From contig JADKIP010000014.1 in NCBI GenBank assembly GCA_016721185.1, positions 496,001 through 560,000 of the forward strand: a DNA stretch of 64,000 bases, written 5' to 3'. The notes beneath the pieces were generated by a model, which did not search any database, was not told where the DNA came from, and worked only from the letters and a program-made list of their open reading frames with translations. Shown here piece by piece: positions 37,827 through 47,280 of this stretch. A program made the position numbers and the translations under genes. The stretch is from Candidatus Dechloromonas phosphorivorans. Its GTDB lineage: Bacteria > Pseudomonadota > Gammaproteobacteria > Burkholderiales > Rhodocyclaceae. How positions within the stretch are numbered: position 1 is the first letter of the stretch; each line of letters starts with the position of its first letter.

Positions 37827-38660
37827 TCACGCGAATGCCCAGGTTTTCCAGGCGATCCAGATTTTGCGGACGGGTGTCAGGGCGATGCGTTGATGCAGCA
37901 CCTGGAAGTTCTCGTGCTTGATTTCGTCCAGCAGCGTCCGGTAAATCGCCGCCATGATCAGGCCGGGGCGCTGACTCTTGCGGTCGACCGCTGGAAGCTG
38001 GGCAAAAGCCTGTTCGTAATACTGCTCGGCCCGTTCGGTCTGGAACTTCATCAGCGCGGTGAAATTGTCGGAATATTTGGCATTCAGGATGTCGGCAGCT
38101 GGGACGTTGAACTGCTTCAACTCGTCCATCGGAATGTAGATGCGGCCGCGCCGGGCATCTTCGCCGATATCGCGAATGATGTTGGTGAGCTGGAAGGCCA
38201 TGCCGAGATCGTGGGCGTATTTCTGCGTCTGCCGATCCTTGAAGCCGAAAATCTCGGCGGCGAGCAGGCCGACGACGCTGGCGACGCGGTAGCAGTAGAG
38301 CGACAGCCCCTTGAAATCGAGATAGCGCGACTGCTGGAGATCCATCTCCATGCCGTCGATGATTTCCAGCAATTGTTCCTTGGGCAGGTTGAACTGCTCA
38401 CTGACGCCTTTCAGCGCCAAGCCAACCGGGTGCGTCGGCTGGCCGCTGGCGACGCGTTCAATTTCCTGACGCCACCAGGTCAATTTGGTCGAGGCGATGG
38501 AAATGTCGTTGCATTCGTCGACCACGTCATCGACCTCGCGGCAGAAGGCGTAGAGCGCCATGATGGCGCGCCGGCGCTCAACGGGCAGGAAAAGGAAGCT
38601 GTAGTAGAAGGAGGAGCCGCTGGCGGCGCACTTCTCCTGGCAGTATTGGTCTGGATTCAT
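37827..38660 (-). CDS. hpnD: Presqualene diphosphate synthase
   Basis: 277 residues of the squalene/phytoene synthase fold. The two Asp-rich motifs are in CREVDDVVDE and NIIRDIGEDARRG. The start at 38660 (MNPDQYCQEKCAASGSSFYY) is four bases beyond the hpnC stop. It joins two farnesyl-PP molecules into presqualene-PP. Assignment as HpnD instead of HpnC rests on the strong Asp motifs and gene order. Confidence 0.92.
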   Translation of the reverse strand: MNPDQYCQEKCAASGSSFYYSFLFLPVERRRAIMALYAFCREVDDVVDECNDISIASTKLTWWRQEIERVASGQPTHPVGLALKGVSEQFNLPKEQLLEIIDGMEMDLQQSRYLDFKGLSLYCYRVASVVGLLAAEIFGFKDRQTQKYAHDLGMAFQLTNIIRDIGEDARRGRIYIPMDELKQFNVPAADILNAKYSDNFTALMKFQTERAEQYYEQAFAQLPAVDRKSQRPGLIMAAIYRTLLDEIKHENFQVLHQRIALTPVRKIWIAWKTWAFA

Positions 38661-38664
38661 GGGG

Positions 38665-39474
38665 TCACATTGTAAGGGAACGGCCGGCGAGAACCAGCCA
38701 GTCCCATTTGCCAAGTTTTGGACGGTGTTCGAAAATGTTGCCGCGCACCCGGCGCAGGCGTTCGAGAATACGTAGCCCACCTTGAACAGTCAGGCGGATT
38801 TCCCAGCCGAGCCGGCCGGGCAGGGCGTGGACGAGCGGGGCGCCTTGCAGCATCAGTGCGCGCGTCCGGTCGATTTCAAAATCCATCAGCGCCGCCCAGT
38901 TGGCCGACCAGCGGCCAGCGGCAATGTCCGCTTCGCTGATTTTGAAGCGTGGCAGATCGGTTTGCGGGATGTAAATTCGTTCTTTTTTCCAGTCGACCGC
39001 AGCATCCTGCCAAAAATTGATCAGTTGCAGCGCTGAGCAGATGCAGTCGGATTGTGCGAGATGTTCCGGCTCGGTGCGGCCGAACAGATGCAGCACCAGA
39101 CGGCCAACTGGATTGGCGGAGCGGCGGCAATAATCGAGCAATTCGGGATAGTCGGCGTAGCGCGTCTTGACTACATCCTGCGCGAAAGCATCGAGCAAAT
39201 CCCGGAAAAGCTGGATTGGCAAAGCATGTTTAGCAACGACCTCGGCCAGCGAAACAAACAAAGGCGTTTGCGGCGCGTAGCCCGCTTCGATCCGATCCAG
39301 CTCCCTCTGATAGGCGGCAAGATCGGCCAGGCGCTCGGCTGGCAAGGCATCACCCTCATCGGCGATGTCATCAGCGCTTCGGGCAAAATGGTAGATCACC
39401 TCGATCGGCCGGCGCAGTTTGGCGGGCACAAGGAGGGAGGCAACCGGGAAATTTTCGTAATGTTCGACGGGCAT
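38665..39474 (-). CDS. hpnC: Hydroxysqualene synthase
   Basis: 269 residues: the start MPVEHYENFPVASLLVPAKL is the HpnC signature and the Asp-rich motif is FARSADDIADEGDAL. The second motif is weaker (NFWQDAAVDWKKERIYIP), as expected of HpnC. It hydrolyses presqualene-PP to hydroxysqualene. First gene of the operon hpnC-hpnD-hpnE. The cyclase that would make hopanoids is not in the window. A 12-mer copy is antisense at 38992. Confidence 0.93.
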   Translation of the reverse strand: MPVEHYENFPVASLLVPAKLRRPIEVIYHFARSADDIADEGDALPAERLADLAAYQRELDRIEAGYAPQTPLFVSLAEVVAKHALPIQLFRDLLDAFAQDVVKTRYADYPELLDYCRRSANPVGRLVLHLFGRTEPEHLAQSDCICSALQLINFWQDAAVDWKKERIYIPQTDLPRFKISEADIAAGRWSANWAALMDFEIDRTRALMLQGAPLVHALPGRLGWEIRLTVQGGLRILERLRRVRGNIFEHRPKLGKWDWLVLAGRSLTM

Positions 39475-39527
39475 GGGGCGCAGAGTATACGGTGGAAGCA
39501 AAGACAGTGGTAGAATCCGCGCCGCTT

Positions 39528-39612
39528 GCCCAGGTGGCGAAATTGGTAGACGCACCAGATTTAGGTTCTGGCGCCGAAAGGTGTGGGGGTTCGAGTCCCT
39601 TCCTGGGCACCA
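39528..39612 (+). tRNA. tRNA-Leu (anticodon UAG)
   Basis: An 85-nt class II tRNA. The acceptor strands GCCCAGG/CCTGGGC pair, the anticodon stem CCAGA/TCTGG surrounds TTTAGGT (anticodon TAG), a long variable arm follows, and the T loop is TTCGAGTCC. CCA is encoded. Its 3' end is the integration site of the adjacent element. Confidence 0.96.
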
Positions 39613-39684
39613 AGTAGTTGTTTTAAGCAGTCCAAGCAAGTCCATTAAACCCGCCTAAGTGCGGGTTTTTTATTGGTTTTTTGT
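39591..39684 (+). repeat. attL: left direct repeat of the integrative element
   Basis: It starts in the T arm of tRNA-Leu and runs through the terminator. About 94 bases match 51926-52018 with only a few substitutions and one-base indels. Confidence 0.9.
39647..39673 (+). terminator. Terminator after tRNA-Leu (inside attL)
   Basis: AAACCCGC-CTAAGT-GCGGGTTTTTT. A second copy in attR at about 51980-52006. Confidence 0.85.
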
Positions 39685-39689
39685 CCGGT

Positions 39690-39819
39690 TGGGGGTAACA
39701 TCGTCCAACAACATCCGGGCTTGGATGGGGGTAACTCTGGGGGTAGGTGCTGCAGTCCTTGAGGTTGTTACCCCCAAAGGTGCGGATTTCACCCTGATGC
39801 GCGGACGGAGTTACCCCCA
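39690..39819. promoter_or_regulatory. Integrase arm-type repeats, left end
   Basis: TGGGGGTAAC occurs directly at 39690-39699 and 39726-39735 and inverted (GTTACCCCCA) at 39767-39776 and 39810-39819, with a near copy at 39738 (TGGGGGTAGG). The last inverted copy touches the integrase ATG and lies beside its SD, so bound integrase could repress its own translation start region or promoter. Confidence 0.7.
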
Positions 39820-41033
39820 TGCCCTTAACTGATACCGCTATCCGTACGGCAAAATCGAGCGAAAAGCCGTACAAATTGGCCGATGAAAAAGGCTTGTTCC
39901 TGCTGGTCAATCCGAACGGTTCCAAATGGTGGCGTCTCAAATTCCGAGTCGACGGCAAAGAAAAGCTGCTTTCCCTTGGCACCTATCCTGACGTTGGGCT
40001 GAAGGATGCAAGAGCCAAGCGCGACGAAGCCCGCAAGATGCTGGCTGATGGTGTTGATCCTGGCGAAAACCGCAAGGCACAGAAAGCGTCGAAATCCGAA
40101 CGTGCGGCGAACAGCTTCGAGGTGATTTGTCGCGAATGGCTCGAACAGCGGAAAGATACTGTCGAGCCTGCGCAGACGGCAAAGACACTGTCCCGCATGG
40201 AGAACGACGTTTTCCCTTGGATTGGCGGTAAGGCGATTACAGATTTAACAGCGCCTGATGTTCTGAGCGTGATGCGGCGGATGGATGAGCGCGGCGCCCG
40301 CTACACAGCCCACCGGGTACGCAGCGAGATCAGCCGGGCTTTCCGCTACGCCATTGCAACCGGCCGGGCCGAGCGTGATCCATGCCCTGACCTTCGCGGT
40401 GCAATTCCGCCAGCCAAGGAAACGCACTTTGCAGCGATTACCGATCCCAAGGAAGTAGGCGGCCTACTTCGTGCAATTGATGGATTTCGCGGCACGTTCG
40501 TCGTCAAGTCGGCATTGCTGCTTGCACCGCTGCTGTTTGTCCGTCCTGGTGAGTTGCGGCAAGCGGAATGGGCGAGTTTCGATCTTGATAAGAGCGCCTG
40601 GCGCTATTTCATCAACAAGACGAAAACGGAACACCTTGTTCCTCTCTCATCGCAAGCGGTGGCTGTCCTGAAGGAGCTACACACGCTGACCGGGCATGGG
40701 CGGTTTGTTTTCCCAGGTGCGCGTGGTAACGCGCGGCCAATGAGTGAGGCGGCAGTGAATGCGGCTCTGCGCCGGATGGGGTTCGACACCAAGACCGAAA
40801 TATCTGGGCATGGCTTCAGGGCAATGGCGCGGACGATTCTGCACGAAGAGTTGCACGTCAAGCCGGAAGTCATTGAGCATCAACTAGCGCACTCTGTTCC
40901 TGACGCACTGGGCACGGCGTACAACCGCACTAAGTTCCTGAAGGAACGCAAAGCCATGATGCAGCTTTGGGCGGATTATCTCGATAAGCTGAAGGCGGGG
41001 GCGGAAGTGATCCGGTTGCATCCGGCGGCGTGA
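39819..41033 (+). CDS. P4-type tyrosine integrase
   Basis: 404 residues. The N-terminal DUF4102 arm-binding domain (MPLTDTAIRTAKSSEKPYKL, ADEKGLFLLVNPNGSKWW) is followed by a core-binding domain and the catalytic domain. Arg lies in LLFVRPGELRQAEW, His-x-x-Arg in SGHGFRAMARTIL, and the final His/Tyr in HSVPDALGTAYNR. Integrates and excises the element at tRNA-Leu. SD GGAG sits 9-10 bases before the ATG. Confidence 0.95.
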   Translation: MPLTDTAIRTAKSSEKPYKLADEKGLFLLVNPNGSKWWRLKFRVDGKEKLLSLGTYPDVGLKDARAKRDEARKMLADGVDPGENRKAQKASKSERAANSFEVICREWLEQRKDTVEPAQTAKTLSRMENDVFPWIGGKAITDLTAPDVLSVMRRMDERGARYTAHRVRSEISRAFRYAIATGRAERDPCPDLRGAIPPAKETHFAAITDPKEVGGLLRAIDGFRGTFVVKSALLLAPLLFVRPGELRQAEWASFDLDKSAWRYFINKTKTEHLVPLSSQAVAVLKELHTLTGHGRFVFPGARGNARPMSEAAVNAALRRMGFDTKTEISGHGFRAMARTILHEELHVKPEVIEHQLAHSVPDALGTAYNRTKFLKERKAMMQLWADYLDKLKAGAEVIRLHPAA

Positions 41034-41103
41034 TCTGCTCAGTTCAAAAACAGGTATAGAATTACATCGTCCTTATTTGGACGCATATTAAAAAGGTGAA
41101 TCA

Positions 41104-41598
41104 ATGAGAATGCTATCAGCCCACGAAGCCCGCCGGTCCTTAATCGCTCATATAATCAACGTTTGCGACAGGAGTGGCCCTGTTGAGAAGAGGTTATCTC
41201 TTTGCTCAAAGCACGCACCCAGTCAGAAAAATTGCATTGTCAATGAAGCCAACCTGATTGGCGGCGAAAATGTGGGCGGCGCTTCTGCCGAAGGTGCGGC
41301 AACGGTTGCGGCGTCTGATGACGACGATGGCGATGGGGATTCAGACCCAGACCGACGAAAGCCACGAACACGCTCCAGTAAAACAAAACAACAAACTGCA
41401 CCCCTAGCCTGCAATGGGCTACCGTCTGACGGCTATGTCAGACTTCCTCAAGTGCTCGCAGTATTCCCAGTATCAAAATCATCATGGTGGGCTGGCTGTA
41501 AATCAGGCCGCTACCCAATCCCCGTAAAGCTTGGCCCTAGAACCACCGCTTGGCGCGTGAGTGATATTCGCGCCTTGATCGAACACCCGGCGATTTAA
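41104..41598 (+). CDS. AlpA-family regulator with an acidic N-terminal extension
   Basis: 164 residues. Residues 108-164 are the AlpA/MerR-like HTH (YVRLPQVLAVFPVSKSSWWA, then YPIPVKLGPRTTAWRVSDI). AlpA controls integrase or excision in P4-like elements. The first 100 residues are unusual, containing a Asp-rich stretch (DDDDGDGDSDPDRR) and no known domain, so the protein is over twice the family's length. An internal start near residue 105 is possible. RBS AAGGTG. Confidence 0.75.
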   Translation: MRMLSAHEARRSLIAHIINVCDRSGPVEKRLSLCSKHAPSQKNCIVNEANLIGGENVGGASAEGAATVAASDDDDGDGDSDPDRRKPRTRSSKTKQQTAPLACNGLPSDGYVRLPQVLAVFPVSKSSWWAGCKSGRYPIPVKLGPRTTAWRVSDIRALIEHPAI

Positions 41599-41608
41599 GG
41601 GGCAGACC

Positions 41609-41794
41609 ATGAGCAACAACAAAAAAGCCGCACAAGTGGCAGGCACCGGCACGGCTTCAAAAACTACATGCGATAGTCACAATTTTACCAAACCCGACCC
41701 GCTTCTAGGCTGGCATTCATTGGCCGCAAGCGCCAAGCCGAGCCGTCACGAGCGCCAGTCCAAGCGTGTATGGCTGAAAGGTGGGCGGAAATGA
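41609..41794 (+). CDS. Hypothetical 61-residue protein
   Basis: A basic small protein (MSNNKKAAQVAGTGTASKTT ...) with SD AAGGGGC, between the AlpA-like and HTH genes. Its stop overlaps the next start (ATGA, 41791-41794), so it belongs to the replication operon. No family is recognised. Confidence 0.6.
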   Translation: MSNNKKAAQVAGTGTASKTTCDSHNFTKPDPLLGWHSLAASAKPSRHERQSKRVWLKGGRK

Positions 41795-42078
41795 GCGCGC
41801 CCCAAGTAACCGGCCAATGCGCCGAAGTTTTTAGCCTGATTCGCCTTCATGGTCCGGTGCTGTCGTTGGTGCTGACGGCTGACTACGCCATTCCTGAAAC
41901 GGCGGCGCGTGTCCATGACTTGCGTGCAATGGGCTTCAACATCAAGACCACGATCCAGCCAGAGGTCATTTTCCGAAATCGGTTGCGTAGAAATGTGGCG
42001 CTGTACTGGCTGGCATCACCGGAATGGCCTGCGCCTGACTTCCTGCCGGATGGCCAGGGGGGCAAGGCTGATGCTTAA
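41791..42078 (+). CDS. Small winged-helix-like protein
   Basis: 95 residues: MSAPQVTGQCAEVFSLIRLH, then AIPETAARVHDLRAMGFNIK, a pattern typical of small HTH proteins that accompany primases in P4-like elements (an unlinked segment of a helix-turn-helix that pairs with a beta wing). Overlaps the primase gene by 8 bases. Confidence 0.7.
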   Translation: MSAPQVTGQCAEVFSLIRLHGPVLSLVLTADYAIPETAARVHDLRAMGFNIKTTIQPEVIFRNRLRRNVALYWLASPEWPAPDFLPDGQGGKADA

Positions 42079-44499
42079 CTCGACCCAACAATTCAGCGAT
42101 GCAATTAAATCGGCGGGCCTGATTCCACCGGATGCAATTGAAGCAGATGGCGCTATTCACCGTTTCGCCAGCAACGGGAAACGAGGCGATGACGCCGGAT
42201 GGTATCAACTGCACAGCGACGGCATTCCAGCGGGTAGTTTTGGCTGTTGGCGAGATGGCTTAACCCAGACATGGCGGGCCGATGTAGGCCGCACCCTGAC
42301 GCCTGCCGAAGAAGCCGAACACCGGGCCAAGGTGGAAGCCATGCGGACACAACGGGAGGCTGATGAAGCCCGGCGCAAGTCCGAAGCCAAAGCCAAGGCA
42401 AAATCAATCTGGCAGAAGGCAACGACCGCCCCCGAAGATCATCCGTACCTGACCCGAAAAGGCATCAAGGCCAATGGTGCGAAACTGCACAACGGCGCTT
42501 TGGTAATTCCTCTGTGTGCCGATGGCGAGATCCATTCACTGCAATTTATCGGACTGGATGGCGCAAAGCATTTCCTGACGGATGGTCGAGTAAAGGGCTG
42601 CTATTTCAGCATCGGCAACCCCAAGGGCGCGGCGGCGCTGGCAATTGCAGAAGGCTTCGCAACCGGCGCAACGATCCACGAAACGACGGGCTACCCCGTA
42701 GCTGTGGCCTTCAATGCCGGAAACGTGGGCACAGTTGCTAAGGCCATGCGGGATAAATTCCCCGACCTTCCCATGATCCTCTGCGCCGATGACGACTACC
42801 GCACCGAAGGCAATCCGGGCCTGACCAAAGCAACTGAAGCAGCGCGGGCCGTGGGCGGGCTGTTGGCTGTTCCTGACTTTGGTGGCAATCGCCCGGATGG
42901 TGCAACCGACTTTAACGACATGGCGCAACTTTGCGGCAAGGAAGCCATAGCCAGCGCCATAGCCAGCGCCGAGCAAGTCGCCGGAACAATCCATCAAGCC
43001 AGTGATACCAGCGCACCGGCGAATAATTCTGGCGGTTGGCCTGAACCGCAACCGATGACCGCCAAGACTGAACCCGAGCCCTACCCGGTAGAAGCATTGC
43101 CAGACACGGTACGCGCTGCCGTGGAAGAGGTCGTGAGCTTTGTCAAAGCGCCTGCGCCGATGGTGGCATCCTCAGCACTGGCGGCGCTGTCGTTGGCGAT
43201 TCAAGCCCATGCGGATGCGAAGCGCGCAGAAAAACTGCATGGCCCTGTTGGTCTGTTCCTGTTGACCATCGCCGATAGTGGCGAACGCAAATCGACTTGT
43301 GACGGCTTCTTTACCCGCTCAATTCGTGACTATGAGGAAGCCGAGGCCGAAGCCGCCAAGCCCTTGCTGAAAAACTACCGGGCCGAACTGGAAGCATGGG
43401 AAGCCAAGCGCGGCGGCATCAAGGAACTGATCCGCCAAAACGCCAAGGGCGGCAAATCGACACAGAGCGCCGAATCTGACTTGCGCAACCTGGAGCATGA
43501 CAAGCCGGAAGAACCGCGAGTGCCGAGGCTGATTTTGCCGATGCAACGCCAGAAGCCCTTGCCTATGGGCTGGCGAAGAAATGGCCTTCAGGTGGCGTAG
43601 TTTCTGCCGAGGCTGGCATTGTGTTTGGTTCGCATGGCATGGGCGGTGATTCAATCATGCGCAATCTGGCGACGTTGAACCAGCTATGGGACGGCAACAG
43701 CCTGACCATTGATCGTAAATCGTCGGAATCATTCACGGTACGCGGCGCACGCCTAACAGTGGCATTGCAAGTACAGGAACCGACCTTGCGGAGCTTCTTC
43801 GACAAGTCCGGCGCACTTGCCCGCGGTACAGGTTTTTTAGCTCGCTTCCTTGTCGCATGGCCTGAATCGACCCAAGGCTTTCGACCCTTTACCGAAGCCC
43901 CGGAAAACTGGCCTGCACTGGCGATATTCAACCAGCGCATTTCGGCAATATTGAATCAGCCGGTGCCGATGGATGATGATGGCGCATTGATTCCGCCCAT
44001 GCTGCCATTGTCGCCAGAAGCCAAGGCGTTATGGATTGAGTATCACGACGCTATCGAGAGCGAACTAGCCAGCGGCGGCGAACTGCACGACGTTCGGGAT
44101 GTAGCCAGCAAATCAGCCGACAACGCGGCAAGGTTGGCGGCGCTGTTCCAGGTGTTCGAGGGCGGGGGCGGGGCGATTGGTGCGGATGCATTTGAGCGTG
44201 CCAGTTGCATTACGGCATGGCATCTATCCGAGGCGCGGCGCTTCTTTGGCGAACTGGCCTTGCCGGTAGAAATGGCAAACGCCGTACGGCTGGATAAATG
44301 GCTGATTGAGCATTGCCAGCGGGAACGAACACAGGAAGTCGGTAAGCGGCATGTTCGCCAGCATGGGCCATTGCGTGACGGCGCATCGCTTGATGCGGCT
44401 ATCCGTGAGCTTGCCGAGCATGACCGCCTGCGAGTCGAGAAGGACGGAAGACGGATAGCCATTCATCTCAATCCGGCGCTGATCGAGGTTGCACCATGA
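42071..44499 (+). CDS. TOPRIM primase / DUF3987 helicase-like protein, one frameshift
   Basis: About 808 residues after repair. The N-terminal part has a zinc-ribbon-less primase start and a long coiled coil; the TOPRIM region is AALAIAEGFATGATIHETTG and MILCADDDY. The DUF3987 part has the degenerate Walker A TIADSGERKS and, after the shift, AGIVFGSHGMGGDSIMRNLA. The frame breaks at TTTT (43533-43536); five T would give RLIFADATPEALAYGLAKKW. Replicates the excised element. The shift is in a homopolymer, so it is probably a base-calling error, but may be real. Confidence 0.88.
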
Positions 44500-45149
44500 C
44501 CCTTTCCGCACTGATCAGAAAACGCCAACCAACCCACTTTGCTACAGCTACTGCTGCTACTTTTGCTACGGTTCAAGCTAAACCGAAGCCATGTGTAGCA
44601 ACTGTAGCAAGTGTAGCCGTAGCAAATGAAAAAACAGGCATAACGGATAGCAGCAAACCCTGTTCCCGCTGGCTGTTTCATTTCGCTGATCGTGACGCCT
44701 TGCCGGTAATGTTCGCGCCTGCGGTTGATCATGAAAAGGCGCTGTCGTATTACCCCAAGGCGCTCGCAGCCGAGCCAATACCCGACCGCCCACAACGCAC
44801 TGCGACCAAAACGGAAGCCCTTGAAATCACGGCGCTGATTCGTGCCGTATTTCCTGACGATAACGAAGTCGACCGCAGCGAGGCATTAGCGGCGGGGCTG
44901 GCTGATCCCGTTGGCGCCTTGCTCTGCTATCGAACGATTGCCAAGGATCAAGGCATTGCCATTGCTGCGCCTGTATTGGGAACGGTGAGGGAGTGCCAGT
45001 GCTGCCAACACTTCGCCCACCCAGGCAAGTCAGACGGCTATTGCAGCGGACGCGATGACCTACCCCGTGCCTATGGCGAGAATCACCCCCTGCGACGGCT
45101 TCCGGCTGATCGAGGGGCATCTTGTGACCAATGGCAGGCCAGCAAATGA
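44496..45149 (+). CDS. Hypothetical protein with a C-terminal cysteine cluster
   Basis: 217 residues. The N-terminus has short Ala/Thr/Val repeats (ATATAATFATVQAK, CVATVASVAVAN) encoded by a GCTAC/GTAGC-rich stretch. The C-terminus has Cys residues in ECQCCQHFAHPGKSDGYC and ASCDQW, compatible with a zinc-binding knuckle. It starts in the stop of the primase (ATGA), so it is translated with it. Probably an accessory replication gene of the element. A 12-mer copy is antisense at 44868-44879. Confidence 0.65.
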   Translation: MTLSALIRKRQPTHFATATAATFATVQAKPKPCVATVASVAVANEKTGITDSSKPCSRWLFHFADRDALPVMFAPAVDHEKALSYYPKALAAEPIPDRPQRTATKTEALEITALIRAVFPDDNEVDRSEALAAGLADPVGALLCYRTIAKDQGIAIAAPVLGTVRECQCCQHFAHPGKSDGYCSGRDDLPRAYGENHPLRRLPADRGASCDQWQASK

Positions 45150-45172
45150 ACCCGACAAAAGGACAAACCAGA

Positions 45173-45532
45173 ATGACCAATTCACCAATATTCGATTATC
45201 TGTTTGCCAAGTACAAGGAACTACACGCCAACGGCCAAGGCGAGACAGACGAAGGATGCTTGTTATTCATGGAAATGATGCACTACGCACCGCCTGAATA
45301 TTTGGCCGTGGCGAACCAAGTTGCGGAGGAAATGAATCTAATCCCTGAACCTGACAGCTACACCGATGACGGCACACCGCTAATTAGTCTGGAAGCACTG
45401 GCGAAACGTCACCGCCTGAGCATGAACGAGGCCGGGGATATGGTTGAACGCTTCATGGCTGATCGTGAATCTTTGGGCTTGTCGAACGCTGGCATTGTCA
45501 AAGATGCAACCAACATCCACCGCAAACAATGA
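45173..45532 (+). CDS. Hypothetical 119-residue acidic protein
   Basis: MTNSPIFDYLFAKYKELHAN at the start and a predicted HTH-like segment SLEALAKRHRLSMNEAGDMV. The ATG at 45173 has AAAGGAC 9 bases before it; in-frame ATGs at 45131 and 45146 exist. No family is recognised. Part of the element's plus-strand operon. Confidence 0.6.
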   Translation: MTNSPIFDYLFAKYKELHANGQGETDEGCLLFMEMMHYAPPEYLAVANQVAEEMNLIPEPDSYTDDGTPLISLEALAKRHRLSMNEAGDMVERFMADRESLGLSNAGIVKDATNIHRKQ

Positions 45533-45540
45533 GGGCGATC

Positions 45541-46356
45541 ATGCAAACCATTGAAGCCGAAGCAATCAACGATTCAGGACTGATAACCCGCGACCAGGTT
45601 GCACCTGTGGCGACGGCGGGTAACTATGAGCCGGTGCGATTCAACGCCATGAAACACGGCATCCTTTCCCGGCTGGCGGTATTGGCCCATGAAGATCATG
45701 CCGAGTTTGCCGACCTGCTGGCAGCGCTGCTCGATGAGCACCGACCGGGCGGCATGACCGAGCGGCACCTGATCGAAGAGCTTGCCACGATCATTTGGCG
45801 CAAGCGAAGGGTCTTGCTGGCCGAAGGCGCGAAGATCAACGAGGGATTGAAAAGCGCGGTGAATAGCGCGGCATCGGTAATCAAGTCGGCGGCACCTTTC
45901 CAGCGTGGCATAGGCGGCGAGAATGCCGACCTGCGGGAATTCATGGACGGCACCCCCGAAGAGATAGCCGAACGCCAGCGGGACGCGGCGCTTGATCTGG
46001 CTGCCACCCAGAAGGCGGCGGCAATACTTCGCAAGGGCGGGCCAAATGCCTACACCAAAGCGCGGCGGGCGCTGATTCAGGAATCCCGCGACTGGTGGGA
46101 TGAGCATGTCGCCGAAGAGGAACACCCGGCAACCGCCGAAGGGCTGGCCGAATTCATCCGCGATTCACTGGAACCGATCTGCTATCGCATGGTGAGGGAA
46201 GCCCAATTTACCCCGGCCATCAAGGCGCAAACCTTGGGCGAAGGGCTGCAGGCACACCGCTTGGAGAAGCTGAACCGCTACGAAACGCACCTGGACCGCA
46301 AATTTGAGCGGACTTTGGCCATGCTTTTGAAACTGAAACAGCTTCGCGGCGCATGA
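45541..46356 (+). CDS. Hypothetical protein with an N-x-x-KHG motif
   Basis: 271 residues, with RFNAMKHGILSRLAVLA and a helical remainder ending ERTLAMLLKLKQLRGA. The NAxKHG pattern is frequent in proteins of mobile elements and near terminase-like genes, but I cannot name a function. SD GAGGG six bases before the ATG at 45541; an in-frame ATG at 45529 overlaps the previous stop. Confidence 0.65.
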   Translation: MQTIEAEAINDSGLITRDQVAPVATAGNYEPVRFNAMKHGILSRLAVLAHEDHAEFADLLAALLDEHRPGGMTERHLIEELATIIWRKRRVLLAEGAKINEGLKSAVNSAASVIKSAAPFQRGIGGENADLREFMDGTPEEIAERQRDAALDLAATQKAAAILRKGGPNAYTKARRALIQESRDWWDEHVAEEEHPATAEGLAEFIRDSLEPICYRMVREAQFTPAIKAQTLGEGLQAHRLEKLNRYETHLDRKFERTLAMLLKLKQLRGA

Positions 46357-46476
46357 AACCGGACACCATCAAAACCGGCGCAATGCCAGGCGGGGCAAGG
46401 CTTGCGGCAAGAATCAGCGAAAACCATAGTGCAAACTTGCCAAATGATTTCGGCAAATCTCGGAGAGAAAATAATC

Positions 46477-47115
46477 ATGGGTGGTTTTGGTAGCGGACGC
46501 GGACAACGCGGCAAAGGCACGACCGGCGACATGCGACCGCTGGATATTCGGCGGCTGCATCGGGCTGGCCTACTGACGCCGGGCCGGGCCTTCGGCTGGC
46601 AATGGAGTGTCTGCGGGAAAGAGGTGGCATCAATCCAGATACGAACAGAAGTCGACCGCGTGGTTCTCGATTACCGAAACCGAAGCAATGGCGGCGAGTG
46701 GCGACCGATGGAATACCCCGTCTGTCTGGAATGGACGGGCCTGAATCTTGGCGGGCGGCGGGCGTGGTTCCTCTGTCCGGCGCAAGGATGCGGGCGGCGC
46801 GTGGCGGTTCTGTTCGGCGGCTCAATCTTCGCCTGCCGGCACTGTCAGAAGCTGGCCTATGCGTGCCAGCGGGAAACCGCCGATGATCGAGCGATGCGAC
46901 GGGCGGACACTATCCGGCGACGACTTGGATGGGGGGCGGGGATAGCGAACCCGGCAGGCAGCAAACCCAAGGGGATGCACTGGCGGACCTTTGAACGGCT
47001 GAGAGCCGGGCATGATGCTTTCGCCAATGCGTCATGGGCTGGCATGGCCGAACGGCTTGGGCTGGTGAATCGGCGGCTGGCAGGCATTGGGGGTAATCTG
47101 AACGGCGACGGCTGA
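46477..47115 (+). CDS. MGGFGSGR-type zinc-ribbon protein of mobile elements
   Basis: 212 residues beginning MGGFGSGRGQRGKGTTGDMR. The zinc ribbon is FLCPAQGCGRRVAVLFGG and FACRHCQKLAYACQRE. Proteins with this start and ribbon are common in integrative elements and prophages; their role is unknown. SD GGAGAG 12 bases before the ATG. Last gene of the element's core operon. Confidence 0.75.
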   Translation: MGGFGSGRGQRGKGTTGDMRPLDIRRLHRAGLLTPGRAFGWQWSVCGKEVASIQIRTEVDRVVLDYRNRSNGGEWRPMEYPVCLEWTGLNLGGRRAWFLCPAQGCGRRVAVLFGGSIFACRHCQKLAYACQRETADDRAMRRADTIRRRLGWGAGIANPAGSKPKGMHWRTFERLRAGHDAFANASWAGMAERLGLVNRRLAGIGGNLNGDG

Positions 47116-47280
47116 ATCTGTTTCGCAAAATTGGGCAGTAACACAAAAAGCATATCCGACCGGTTGGATTTTCATTTGAACCCATGCAAATTGACTAAAT
47201 GGCGAGCGCAGTGCAGACTGCAACAACAGGAAAATTCTGGAGTTGTTCGTTACGAATGAGCGTGTAGGGGAGAAGGATTC

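Noticed and set aside
44578..44793. Antisense frames in the element
   Set aside because: No SD or family, opposite a gene coupled to the primase.
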